This document shows, in pieces, positions 10,501 through 20,838 of a stretch of DNA of 64,000 bases (within the stretch, counting starts at the first letter, position 1; each line of letters begins with the position of its first letter). The notes under the pieces are model-generated. The model was given only the letters and a program-made list of their open reading frames with translations, was not told the DNA's origin and made no database searches. Source of the DNA: Nereocystis luetkeana (lineage: Eukaryota > Sar > Phaeophyceae > Laminariales > Laminariaceae); assembly GCA_031213475.1 (NCBI GenBank), contig JARUPZ010000018.1, positions 7,886,406 to 7,950,405 of the forward strand, given 5' to 3'. Made by a program: the position numbers and the translations under genes.

Positions 10501-12544
10501 GAGAATTGAAGCAGTTCCAAGCTCCTCTCTTTTACAGAGACGCTTTTTTGCTTCCTGTCTGAGAGCGCCTTACGTCCTGTTTTTGCTACTTGGCGGTACA
10601 CACCAGCCCGTAAGTGTTGACGCTCGAATCTTTCCCAAGCACTACCAAGAGTTGCTGCCGTGGATATAACTTGCGTTTGATGTGTTTGGTTTGCCATATC
10701 AAGCGGCGGGTTTGCCAAAAACAGAAGGCTCTATTATGCATGTTGGTTTTGGGCGGAACGTATTGAGTGCTCGGGTGTATCTAGCGGGGTGTGAAAATAG
10801 TATCCCGGTCGGGGTTTCCATGTGGATTCGGGTTGGTTTCAGCCGCAGAAGGTCGGTCGGCCCAGGCGCTGGCAAGGTTCCCTCATGGTTGCATTGGTTT
10901 CGCGTGACGTCTCGAGGGCGTTTTTGTGACGTGGGTTATTCCGAGATGCTCTTTCATAAGCAGTAAATACCCTCGCAGTTTTTCCCCGCTCTGGTCGGGT
11001 GGAGCTCGTATTCGTCGTGTCTGTGGTCGAGAGATTGGGTCACGCCCATCACTTGTGTGGCGCCCATCACGCTTGCCACATTTCTGCACTAGGTTGGTCA
11101 TCTGTTTGCCTCCGTTTTAACCAAACACCCCTCCGTGTTCGTTGTACGCTTGTCGGCTTCCCCCCAGTCCAAGGCATTGGACGTGGACGGGCTCTACATC
11201 GTGCACGTGCAGTGCAACCGCGCGCCGAAGCAGAGGCGCCGCACGTACAGGGCTCACGGGCGCATCAACCGTGAGTTTTCTTGGGGTCGCAGGGCGGACG
11301 TTTCTCCTCCTTTGACCCAGGGCGTAGTTTCGGTGGGGAAGGTTGTGGTCGCGTTTCCCTTTGCCGAGTTGTTCAACGCCCCAACAGGACCGGCGCCGTA
11401 GACTGCCCGTTTTGATCGCGTGTTACGGTATCCCCGTATGCTGCGTCATGATATTCTGGAGCCAAAAACCGTGGTTGCTCATCACGCGGAGTAAATAAGT
11501 AGCCCCTGATGTGTGGAGTTCAGAACTTGAATCGACGCTACTGTCGTTGAGGTCGGATAGCTGGTGTGTGGTGTGTTGCAAGCCCGGACACAAAGACACA
11601 CAGAGCGCTGACACTTGCCCTTATTTCTTGTGACCCCGTGTTCCGTTTCTTACGCTTGCGTGTGTGAACACACAGCTTACATGTCCAGCCCGGCTCACAT
11701 CGAGCTTATCTTGTCCGAGAAGGAGGTTCAGGTGTGTTGCCGATGCTCCCTTTAGTGCGTTTGCTCCGCTCGTTGCTTGGGAACCCCACATACTTACTAA
11801 TTTTTACTAGGTAGTTGATAGGCGGGGCCCATGGGGTCCCATCCCTCGAGTTGCGCGTGATTCGTTTTGCAACGTCGGCTTTCGTGCGAGGTGAAGACCT
11901 CCCCATGCCAAGGCCTCAATCGATGTGTGCATAACTATTCCAGTGTCCTTCCCCCGTTACTGGCCTCGGGCCCCGCAGCGTACCGACACTATTTATAGCA
12001 TGTTTCAATGTTCCTATGGGGGCACTACTAATAGCCACACCTATCGACTTACTATAAGAAGTAGCCTGAGCGACCAAACCAAGCCTTCTGCGTCGCTCGT
12101 CATAATCTTATTGTGCCAGTCAATGCAGTCCTCTACCAGCTATTGCGACATTCGGCTTTCGGTGATACGGTAGAGCTTGCCTCTTATCCCCAGCTATTGG
12201 GGCGTTCGGCTTTCGATGATGCGGAAGAGCGTGCCTCTTTTTCGGATTACCAAACGCTAACGTTTTCATTGGTCACGTAGGGGCGTCTCATGCGGTTGGC
12301 GTTGGGTTTGGTCTCCCTTTCTTGTCTCGAACGTAGAGCCCCATCAACCGCAGTGTAGAGCAAGTGGTAATAATCTACCCTCGAACGATGACTATCGATA
12401 TCTCAATCGCGTCTTATTTCGTGTGTCTTACGTTTTTTCAATTATTTCCGACAGGTCAAGAAGGCCGACGAAGCCCACAAGCCGACCCGCAAGCAGGCCG
12501 CCAAGGCCCGCTTCGTGAAGGCCGGGGGCGGTGTTGAGGTGTAA
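5458..12544 (+). CDS. RPL17: 60S ribosomal protein L17 (uL22), seven exons
   Basis: Structural protein of the cytosolic large ribosomal subunit that lines the peptide exit tunnel. Exons: 5458-5498, 7865-7971, 8699-8818, 10034-10150 (or 10082-10150), 11168-11270, 11676-11731, 12455-12544. Family blocks appear in order: [32 protein letters not shown], then [77 protein letters not shown] and ELILSEKE. A short lysine/alanine-rich tail ends in GGGVEV and TAA. Splice phases agree from exon 2 to exon 7. The acceptor at 10033 has a good pyrimidine tract and adds 16 residues rich in K, H and T; the one at 10081 gives the usual family length. Exon 1 is inferred from the ATG at 5458 in good context, a strong donor (AAGT|GTGAGT) and [10 protein letters not shown] joining KARG. 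It is one base too long for the phase of exon 2, which may be an assembly error in its GGG run. Confidence 0.85.
6473..6796 (+). mobile_element. SINE-T copy 1 (tRNA-derived, full length)
   Basis: The head resembles a tRNA gene: GGTGGTTCAAGTGGTTAACC spans the A box and GGGTTCGAGCCC the B box, about 35 bp apart. The body follows, with TGAGAGCGCCTTGCAGCG, GCGAGTCGACGAGGGAAGAA, GCGATAAAAATGAAGGCACG and GACCCCGGATCTGAGT. It ends at GATAATGAATGGGATGG and an A-rich stretch. It lies in sense orientation inside RPL17 intron 1. Internal pol III promoter boxes are visible, so it could have been transcribed at some time. Confidence 0.9.
7464..7502. repeat. (TA)n microsatellite
   Basis: About 19 TA units within RPL17 intron 1. 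Confidence 0.95.
7972..8698 (+). other. RPL17 intron 2
   Basis: No repeat or coding stretch recognised. The donor is CCAG|GTGCGC and the acceptor CGATCAG|G. Confidence 0.6.
8819..10033 (+). other. RPL17 intron 3
   Basis: Contains the degenerate tandem array at 9215-9550. The rest is unique as far as I can tell. Confidence 0.5.
9215..9550. repeat. Degenerate minisatellite, about 20-24 bp unit
   Basis: Units of the type GTAACCGTCAGACTACTCGT recur more than a dozen times. A longer block of about 66 bp, spanning GTGTAACCATTACACTTCTC, is duplicated at 9387-9500. The array lies wholly within RPL17 intron 3. Confidence 0.8.
10151..11167 (+). other. RPL17 intron 4
   Basis: No repeat or exon recognised. 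It ends in CCCCCCAG|. Confidence 0.5.
11732..12454 (+). other. RPL17 intron 6
   Basis: Contains a roughly 60-bp direct duplication (12126-12236), with the shared block CATTCGGCTTTCGGTGAT against CGTTCGGCTTTCGATGAT. Nothing else was recognised. Confidence 0.5.
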
Positions 12545-15500
12545 GGTGTCTCTGCCATACGATAGCAGGGTTTTGAGGTTTTTGCTCCGGGCAAGGCGGG
12601 TTTGTCTCCGTGCTGGCCCGGAAAGAAAGCGGACCTTACCTGCATGAGCATGCGGGCTGCTCACTGCTTGCTTGCTTGGCGGTGCGCACCGTGCAATATG
12701 GTGCGTGCGGCTGGTGCCAGACGGTCGTCAATAATAAAATGAAAAAAAACACGCCGATGCCTGCCGTTGCTCCGGTTACGATGGGCTGTCTGTCTCAAGC
12801 GCGCCTTCTTCTCCGTGTCTGCTTTGAACTTGTCGCGCTGTATCGTACGCGTCGCGAACATATTATATGCATATTATCCCGCAGCAGTACGTTTCATTGT
12901 GCTGCGGTTGAAACCCCGGGCATGGATTGGCTCCGGCTGTCTGTTCTCACATACATATATATGTATATATTCATGTTCGCTGACCACCACTGCAAAGGCC
13001 GTCCGAGTGAGACATCGAGACTCGGTCATGGACTCGCGAGTCCCGATTCTTTTTGAAGCACTGAGTCCCCAGGGTACCAGGGGCTGAACTGAATGAACCC
13101 GCTCGAGACCCAACGGCACCGAAAGCTGAAATGACCGTCCTCAAGGGCACCGAAACACCATTGAGGAATAAACTACGTTTTTAGCGTCTCGTTATTATTG
13201 CCGTTTCCGAAAACAGCCGCAAAAGGTGGTCAGAGTACCACTACCAGTCATCGGCACTCGATCATTTGACTCGCGAATCCGACGCATTCTGCACGTACAT
13301 GGTCCCCAAGGTATATCACCAGGGTATCAGAAGCTGAAATGACAAAGTCCTCGCGAGTCTCCGGGGTACTGAAAGCTGAAATGTATGAAGCCTCGCGAGT
13401 CCCTACGGTACTGAAAGCTGAAATGAGAGTCCTCGTGTGTCCCCCAGGGTACCGAACAAGCTTAAATGGTTGGTACTCTGACGACCTTTACTCGAGTATA
13501 TCAGCAGGGCATTTATTCAGGTTGAGAAATGTATTCCTTTCGTAGGGTCCCAGGTATCGCCACCGCCGTCTACTTCTGACCACGCCAGCAACGAACCGTT
13601 TTCGGTTTGTTTGTCGGAGTGCAACAGTTACTCGCTGTTGATGACTTTGGTAGAGCTTCCCAAGACAGGAATACGTTGCTGGGAGAGGAGCGAAACGAGA
13701 GCGAGAACGCAGACTCCGCTCGATCATGAGGCACGCGTTAGGTTTTGTTCTCACATCAACTCGTGGATCTCCTAAATATCGAGTACGTGGTCACAAGACA
13801 GGCTCCAAAAAGCTGGAGGGAGGAATAATACCTCGGGGAAAACAGGTACTTGGTATGATACAGGTTTTTATGACGCGTCATTGCCGTTGGTACTTTCCGT
13901 GGTGAATACTCGAGCAACTTGCTGTTGTCACTCACCGATCACTCCATCCCCCCCCCCCGACAAAGTGAGCCTGTGAGACAAGCGAAAAATGCTACTTGCG
14001 GTGTGCGTACTAGACTTACTCCAACTACTTCAGGATCACTATGGAGCTCAATTAACACTCGGTTAGGTTATATATTCGCCTCCAACATAGCAAGTGACTT
14101 CAACATATTCCATGACACGTCGGGTAGGCTCCGTGCACAGCTGGCATCACACTCGCAGGCCGCCACAGTTTAGAACCCGCAACACGTGGTTGATGCTGAA
14201 TAGGCAGTCGGGCGGTGCAGATCACCCTAAACTCTACAAATACCCCTCGCACCCAGGCAGTATTGCAACCACCGTGGACCCGCGATGTTTAGTGTATCGT
14301 ACGGGTTCACTGCCTGCCGTTCCTCACTCCCCCGCCGCAGCACTGACTTATCACCAAACAAAATAGAAAACCATCCATTTAGTTCGTTCGCAGGTACCGT
14401 ACGTACTATGGCACTCAAGCACCGGACACCTAGGAAAGTTTAGCCCACCGTGGATTTTTCTTACTTGAGAATGGGTGCGTTTTACACTATAATACTGTGG
14501 TGGTACTACTATATATAGCCTCACTACACTTACTCTGGTGTTTTTTACTTTCCTGTCTAGATATCAGCCTACCTTCTAGTATATATTGCTCGTTTTGGAG
14601 TTCTGTGCCCCGTACCGGGGCACCCTAAAATTTTGTGGATGTATAACATACGGCAAACGCGGCCTGGGGCATCAAGTCGCCCCCTCAATGTACCCCCCCC
14701 GGCCGCTTAGAGTTTCCCCGCCTCGAATACTTTCGGCGTTTTCTGCATGACGATTTGTCGAAAGAGACACAACACACACGGGCCACGGATCTTCCTCTAG
14801 GAACGAAGCGCATGCAGCAGTAGTGCAGGGCACCTATTGATAGTAAGAACACGAGCAATGATAAAGACTGGTTGAGATGTGCGTGAAAATAAGAAAGTCG
14901 GTATTCATTATAATAGTGAAAAATCGTGTGGAACGCACCCATTCTCAAATAAGAAATCCAATCTGGACTATCAATAGCATTCAAGCATTCCTGGTTGTTA
15001 TTTGGTGTCCGGTACCTTACTACTGTGGTACAATGGTGTCGACCTTGTTATGGGTATTCGTTGTGCATACACAGCATCATCTCGCTCTACAACAGCTGCA
15101 TATACCCGTCCTCAGCTCTTCGTGCCTGTTGTATATTCAAATAAATGCGCATTGCGCAAATGTGCATATATTTATCAAATCAACACGCGCGGGTACCTTT
15201 TATTCGTACTAAGGGTACTCGTGTACTCGTACCTTTGTTTGTCTTTCGTATGTACCTCCTCGTGTAAAACAGGACTAAAAAAAGGTACAGGTGACAGTCC
15301 AGTCTTGCGAAGTCTTCTACCAGGTACATTTACGCACAACAAAGACAGAATACAGGGCTAAACCAGACGCACCTGGTACCCCAGCAGTTCAAGCTCGTTC
15401 GCCTTCTTCGTGAACGGGGGTTCGTCATCTCATCATCATGTGAGCCGTGGCATAGAGCAAGGCAGTGCCACTGCTATAGTCTACGTACCTGACACGTAAA

Positions 15501-16694
15501 CAATGCCATTTTTCCGGTCTGTGAACTACAAGGTACCGCGCTGGTACCAGGTACCAGTACCTGGTATGTATGTACCTGGCACCTGTACGACTAGTAATAC
15601 CAGGAGCACCTACTGCTGCTGCATGAGGTTGATACAGGTACATCATACCGTGTGGGTGACCGTCTTGGTCTAGCTGCCAGGCCTGGAGGTAGCGAAGACT
15701 GTTGTTAAATCGGGAGCATGGGTGCGTGGCGTGTGTCGCGCACGTGCCATCTGCAGTCCGACATTTGCCGTCCAGGTATCAATCAATGTGTACTGCTGTT
15801 GTAATCTACAAGCACGTTCCAGCACGGCGGTTGGTTGTGTATCCCAGGGGCCAGGGGTATAATACGTTCGCAGCAAGTTGTAGTTGTTCTACTCGTATCA
15901 CCACAGGTACCTGGTGTAGTCTACGGATACGCACACGAGTACTGCTGTACCGGCACCTCCGGGTAATCTGACCCAAGATCGAAGACAAAGACATTGACCT
16001 CGATTTCGCCCCTCACCCTCGTCAGCTTCTCAAGGTTTATCGGACACTCTCGCACGTCAGAGACGTTGAAAATTCGTCGTGTGCCGATATATGTACCGTT
16101 GCTCGCACACACAGACCAACAGAACGATCACTACTATAGACGCTCGAGCCACGATAGCGACTGGCCACGACAGCAGTACGTAGTCTGAGCCTTCTCATGT
16201 CTTCGCTCGCCTTGTGGTGCTCTCTCTCTCTCTCTCTCTCACACACACCCATTCGCTCATCGTTTTCGGTCAATGTACCCGTGGCTGCTGTCGTACCACA
16301 TACCTGGTACGTGGCCTGGTACTACCACTCTACTCGTAGTATGTCGGGAGACAGCACTTTCACCCCCTGACAGAGAGAAACCTTACCTTGGCAGCTCCAA
16401 ACTGCCAGGGTTTAGCGTGAACCACTCTGCCCTGCATCCTTGACAGCGCACGTTTTACCTTGCTTGGTACCTGGTACATCTCCTGATATATTGGACTACT
16501 GACGTGAAGGAAAAGCTCGAGAACCCGAGTAAAAGGTGCTGGATCAGCGCTGAGGCGGCTGATTGTCGGTTCTTTGCTCGGCATCGCCACCAGCCGTGGG
16601 GGAGAAGGGGTATGCGGCGTGGGTGGTGCTTCGGTGCCGTCCGATGCTCGACGCGAAGCGGCTGTGGAGCGAAAGGGTGAGTGACAACAACAGA
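12545..16694. other. Intergenic, no recognised gene
   Basis: Contains a degenerate tandem array (13065-13455) and a cluster of TACCWGGTA motifs (15300-16480). A run of TC dinucleotides lies near 16222. Many short frames exist, but none resembles a known protein. The GH16 gene may have an upstream first exon in here or further right; none was identified. Confidence 0.4.
13065..13455. repeat. Degenerate tandem array, about 45-bp unit
   Basis: The blocks GGTACTGAAAGCTGAAATG and TCCTCGCGAGTC alternate several times with variation (for example GGCACCGAAAGCTGAAATGA near 13115). This looks like an old, diverged tandem array. Confidence 0.6.
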
Positions 16695-16782
16695 CCTTTT
16701 AGAACCGCAGTCCCGTCTTGGAGACAAACCACCCAAGCTGCGAGTAGTTTGCCCCCAAAACGGGACTGCGGTTCTGAAAGTA
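16695..16782. mobile_element. MITE-B copy 1
   Basis: Left arm TTTTAGAACCGCAGTCCCGT with its inverted right arm ACGGGACTGCGGTTCTGAAA, and GACAAACCAC/GTAGTTTG inside. About 88 bp, non-coding. The better-preserved copy at 35925 shows the TTAA ends. Confidence 0.8.
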
Positions 16783-18239
16783 GGCTCAAATGCGTACCAG
16801 GGGTATACTCCTGAGGTACCTGGTATTTACCACTTTATTATAGGCGGAAATGTAAGGGCCGTTTATATAGTGATGTGAAGACCAAGCGGTTATCATGTTT
16901 ACGCTCGGAGTGATCTGTATTTATGACGGCAGACCTTCGCTAGTGTACAACAGGCTCGTATGCGTAATATCTACAATACTTCTGAGACACCGGCTATTTA
17001 TGACTTGACGCTGCTGTGCGTGTATGGTATGGGTATATACGGCATTTGTCGCGTGCGGCGCAACACGCAACACGCGCGCGCCTCCGGCCCGTATGTACAG
17101 GAGGCTGGAGCCCTGGTCCAAACGCCCGAAAACAATAGCATTCGCGTTCGCCGCAGCGTAGCTCTGCTTTCCGCAAGAATCTGGAATTACATGACTGAAT
17201 GTTGGCTCTTTTTTCTCTACGCTCAAAATTCACAGCACTACGTAACTACGGTCGCTCCAGTAGTGCCGATGCTGCCGCTGTTGTGTTCTTAAAAAACGCA
17301 GAAAAAAGGAAAATAAAATAAAAAACTTCGCCAGGCACAGCAGCAGCAGTACCTCCCGATATCACCGGCTTACCGATTGGTGTGCTGGAGTGGACCGCTT
17401 GTTAATATTCTGGTGACCCTTTCGAGCAACACCAGGCACCGACATAACGAGGAGAGTCACAGCCATAGAGTATAGCAATAGAATGAGAAAACAGAAAAAA
17501 CAGGATTCGAATATATAGGGCAGCACCATAACGTCTGATACCGGCAGACCCACCCGCCTACAGAAAGGGCCACTTCTGTTAGTGTATTTCACGAAACCCT
17601 CCCGCCGGGCAACACCAGCTATGAGCCGACGTAACGAACGGTTTACAGCTCTGCCTACGTGCCACTGCTGCCCTGTAGCCGCTAGAATGAAAAGCGCGGC
17701 GGTGAACGAGGGCACCATAACGGCAAAGAATATCGTACTACGTGCTGCAGTACGTACCAGGTACACACAACAACAGCAGTAGCAGCAAACAACTCGCCGC
17801 GATGAATCCTCGCCCAACAGAAGAACACCGGGCAGGTATGCAGAACGGTGCAGTTCTTTTTCACCATGATCCTACCACATCGTGCGCCTGTTCTCGTTCT
17901 GAAGAGGGCACCAGTACGGGGCCCGACAGAAGGTACTCGCAGAGTCGTCAGTTTCTTGTATGACTGCTTCATGCTGCAGAGTGTTCGCGGGGGGATGTGC
18001 CCCGCTTCATATTTCCGCGGTATGTATGGGGGTATTTATGCGGCGCTATTTGTATATCGTGTGCCACTTTTGTACCAGGTACTTAGTGGAAAATGGGAAG
18101 TATTTACATCCGTCGTGAAACATTACGGAGGGACATCGTAGGACGGAATATGCTCAATACAAACACCGGCATGTAGAGTTGTGTTTTTTGTCTGTGACGG
18201 GTCCGGATTACTATTAATAGGGTCCCGAGGACCACTACT
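16783..18239. other. Intergenic, no recognised gene
   Basis: Apart from the doubtful frame at 17362-17817 I see nothing supportable. TACCAGGTA motifs lie near 17756 and 18074, and a CTATTAATAG near 18211. Confidence 0.4.
17362..17817 (-). CDS. Hypothetical membrane-like frame
   Basis: An uninterrupted 151-codon frame with two hydrophobic stretches, around residues 28-48 and 98-128 (the latter CFFCFLILLLYSMAVTLLVM). It starts ATG GGC GAG GAT and resembles no family I know. Length alone is not convincing in this composition, and nearby frames are equally odd. It is listed because it is one of the longest open frames in the window not made of repeats. Confidence 0.15.
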   Translation of the reverse strand: MGEDSSRRVVCCYCCCCVYLVRTAARSTIFFAVMVPSFTAALFILAATGQQWHVGRAVNRSLRRLIAGVARREGFVKYTNRSGPFCRRVGLPVSDVMVLPYIFESCFFCFLILLLYSMAVTLLVMSVPGVARKGHQNINKRSTPAHQSVSR

Positions 18240-18542
18240 GTATTGCTAGGGGCCATAGTAAATAGGACCTACGCTACAGACTACAATATATACCTATTTT
18301 CACTAACAATATTTGGTTTTGTTTACTATTTATTTATTTTATTTGTTTTTTTGCTCATCCCATTTATTATCTTCGCCCATCTTCTTCTCTCTCTCCTTCC
18401 AACTCGTAACTCAGATCCGGGGTCACATAGCAGGCTCTTCTCCCCCCTTCCCGCTACGGTACGTGCCTTCATTTTTATCGCGAGAAGATTTCAGCCTTTT
18501 CTTCCCTCGTCGACTCGCATCGAATTGTGGCCCCCTGTAATA
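18240..18542. mobile_element. MITE-A copy 2, split by SINE-T
   Basis: The left part (about 18240-18335) runs from GGGGCCATAGTAAATAGGAC to TTTGGTTTTGTTTACTAT. The right end, GGCCCCCTGTAATAG, resumes at about 18528. A 5'-truncated SINE-T lies between them, so the SINE inserted after the MITE. Confidence 0.75.
18348..18527 (-). mobile_element. SINE-T copy 2, headless, nested in MITE-A
   Basis: Minus-strand SINE body from the A-rich tail (GCTCATCCCATTTATTATC in plus reading) to CGACTCGCATCGAATTG. The tRNA-like head is absent, which is expected when reverse transcription stops early. Confidence 0.8.
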
Positions 18543-18913
18543 GTGTGAGTTAATTCATGTCACCCCCCCCTTACTCTCTTGTGACCATGTATATAATACC
18601 GGTACCTGGTACGAGGTGTCACGCCCACCTACAACGGCCTGCGAGCACGAAAATATCTCCTCCTGTGATCGTTGGTACCAGTATGTAAAGTAGGGGATAC
18701 GGTTCAGGTGGTGCGGAACTTATTCATTAATATATACGAGTGGTGGAGTGCCTGGTAATTGTTTTCGGAATTCGGAGGCACGATATGAATAAGCATATAC
18801 AAATTTCTCCGGAGTATTTTAAGTTCCGATTCCGATGATTTCGACGGAGCCTTGCCTAGAAAAGGGATTGTTTCGATTGATTGTGTGATTTTGGTTTGCC
18901 AAGACGAGACAAG

Positions 18914-19029
18914 TATTACGGGGGACCGTAGTTAATAAGACCTATGGTATACATAAAAACCTACCAGGTATACTTTCAACCATTTTTACTGACAATATTT
19001 GGTCCTATTAACTATGGTCCCCCGTAAGT
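18914..19029. mobile_element. MITE-A copy 3 with inner TACCAGGTA
   Basis: A complete element with TTACGGGGGACC-type ends. At 18962-18970 TACCAGGTA replaces the plain TA found in the other copies (consensus AACCTATATATTTAACC). Confidence 0.85.
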
Positions 19030-19499
19030 AGTAAACCGGAGCGCGCCATCCGAGGGCGGCAAAGGATGCATACATTCGTCGCCCTGGCTGGGAGACAAAA
19101 CAAAAGCGAGCGCGCATCTTGCTCGCACGTCCTTTTCTTTTTTTTAACCGTTCCCTTCCACGTCACACCTCAACACTCGGCTTTTAAGGGCCGTTTTTAA
19201 CGGCACCTGCTGTGAAAACTTGGCCAAAATATTTTGATAGCAAGTTTTTGGAAATTTGGGCTTTCAAGTCTTTGCTAAAATCTTGCCAAATAAATGCAAT
19301 AGCAAGTCCAAATTTCCGAAAACTTACCAACGAAGGGCTTGGGGTATATCCATAAAAAAGCTTGGCAAAGGACTCGCTATCTTGGCAAATCCAAATTTCC
19401 AAAAACTTGCTATTTTGGCATTTTTTTTTTGCCAAATACATGTCGTTGAAAACGACCCTCAGTACTGTTATCGCTCCTTTGCAGCCTTACATACTCCTC
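19030..19499. other. No recognised gene
   Basis: The stretch 19190-19445 shows imperfect inverted symmetry: GCCGTTTTTAACGGCACC at the left, and AACTTGCCAAAAT-type blocks in both orientations. This suggests another degenerate foldback element. Ends and target site are unclear. Confidence 0.3.
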
Positions 19500-19561
19500 T
19501 TTCTTTTCTGTTTTTTTCCATTCCATTTATCGTCTTAGCCCTCATTTTCTCTCTCCATCAT

Positions 19562-19563
<2 letters not shown>

Positions 19564-19651
<88 letters not shown>
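19564..19651. repeat. (ATT)n microsatellite
   Basis: About 29 uninterrupted ATT units. Confidence 0.95.
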
Positions 19652-19652
<1 letters not shown>

Positions 19653-19788
19653 CTCTTGCCATCTGACAATGTGCAGCATGATCTTCAACATGGATCACTC
19701 ATAACTTTCCCGAAAGAAGAAAACCTCGGAAACAAAAAGAAACCCATGCACCAAGTCTACCTCCCTTCCGTGCCAACTTTCAGCTTGT

Positions 19789-19932
<144 letters not shown>

Positions 19933-20240
19933 AGTAGTAGCTCGGATCCGGGGTAACGTAGTAGGCTCTTGTCCCCCACCACCACTACGGTTGGTGCCTT
20001 GCATTTTTTCGGGAGAAGACCGCTGCCTTTTGTTCCCTCGTCGACTCTCGTCTAATTGTAGACTCATTCGTTGTACTTGTACTACCTTGTGTGATTTTAC
20101 ACCAACATCTGGCTGAGAACATAGTATCCATTTAGTACTCACATCAGAGTCGAACCGGGGGTTATATTCACGGCCAGAGTGATTATATTATAATACGTAT
20201 ACATAGTAGTACCATACATCAGTAGTGCAAGACAGCTACT

Positions 20241-20456
20241 CTTACGGAAGGCCATGATTAACAGGACCCATCATATAGAAAAAAACTATAAGTCCCAGTA
20301 TTTTAACTATAAAATTTTGGTCCTGATTCCTATTACGGGGGACCAAAGTAAATAGGACCTACGGTACACACAAAAAACTATATATTTCCCTATTTTTACC
20401 AACAATATTTGGTTCTATTTACTATGGTCCCCCGTAATAGGTTCCCCCGTAGTAAG
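20241..20456. mobile_element. MITE-A, older copy hosting a nested copy
   Basis: The left arm CTTACGGAAGGCCATGATTA with ACAGGACCC starts near 20240. The right end GGTTCCCCCGTAGTAA resumes just after the younger copy at 20331-20439, so one MITE-A sits inside another, in the TA of the conserved ACTATGGTCC region. Confidence 0.7.
20331..20439. mobile_element. MITE-A copy 4, nested
   Basis: Well-preserved, TA-TTACGGGG...CCCCGTAA-TA. It is inserted in the older copy at 20241-20456. Confidence 0.85.
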
Positions 20457-20577
20457 AAAGCGAGCAGCAAGAAAGGCAGGGTAGGAAAACAATAATTTCG
20501 GCAGTCGTGATACTCGAGTTCTTAATAGTGAAAAAACGCACAAATTATTCTCAAAAAGGAAGTCCAACCTGGCTTAT

Positions 20578-20640
20578 TTAACCCCTTCAGGCCTTAAGGA
20601 CTCCACTCCCGTTGTGGGGGCTAAACACTTGCACCTAGAC
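20578..20640. mobile_element. MITE-B fragment
   Basis: The left end TTAACCCCTTCAGGCCTTAA is followed by GGACTCCACTCCCG. The right half is not recognised. Weak match. Confidence 0.35.
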
Positions 20641-20838
20641 TCGGATTTACGTGTCTGTACAGTGCACTATTGAAAGAGTCAAGCTCTCCTGTTTCTCATG
20701 ACAGTGGGTTTCCTGTGCTCGACTAGTAGTAGGCGTTTGTTTCCGACCAAAGCGCCTACCTGGTATGTCTGGTGGGCATCCTTGGGTCGTTTGATCATGT
20801 CGCGCTAGGTGGAAAGTACTAGACTATCATACGCGCCA

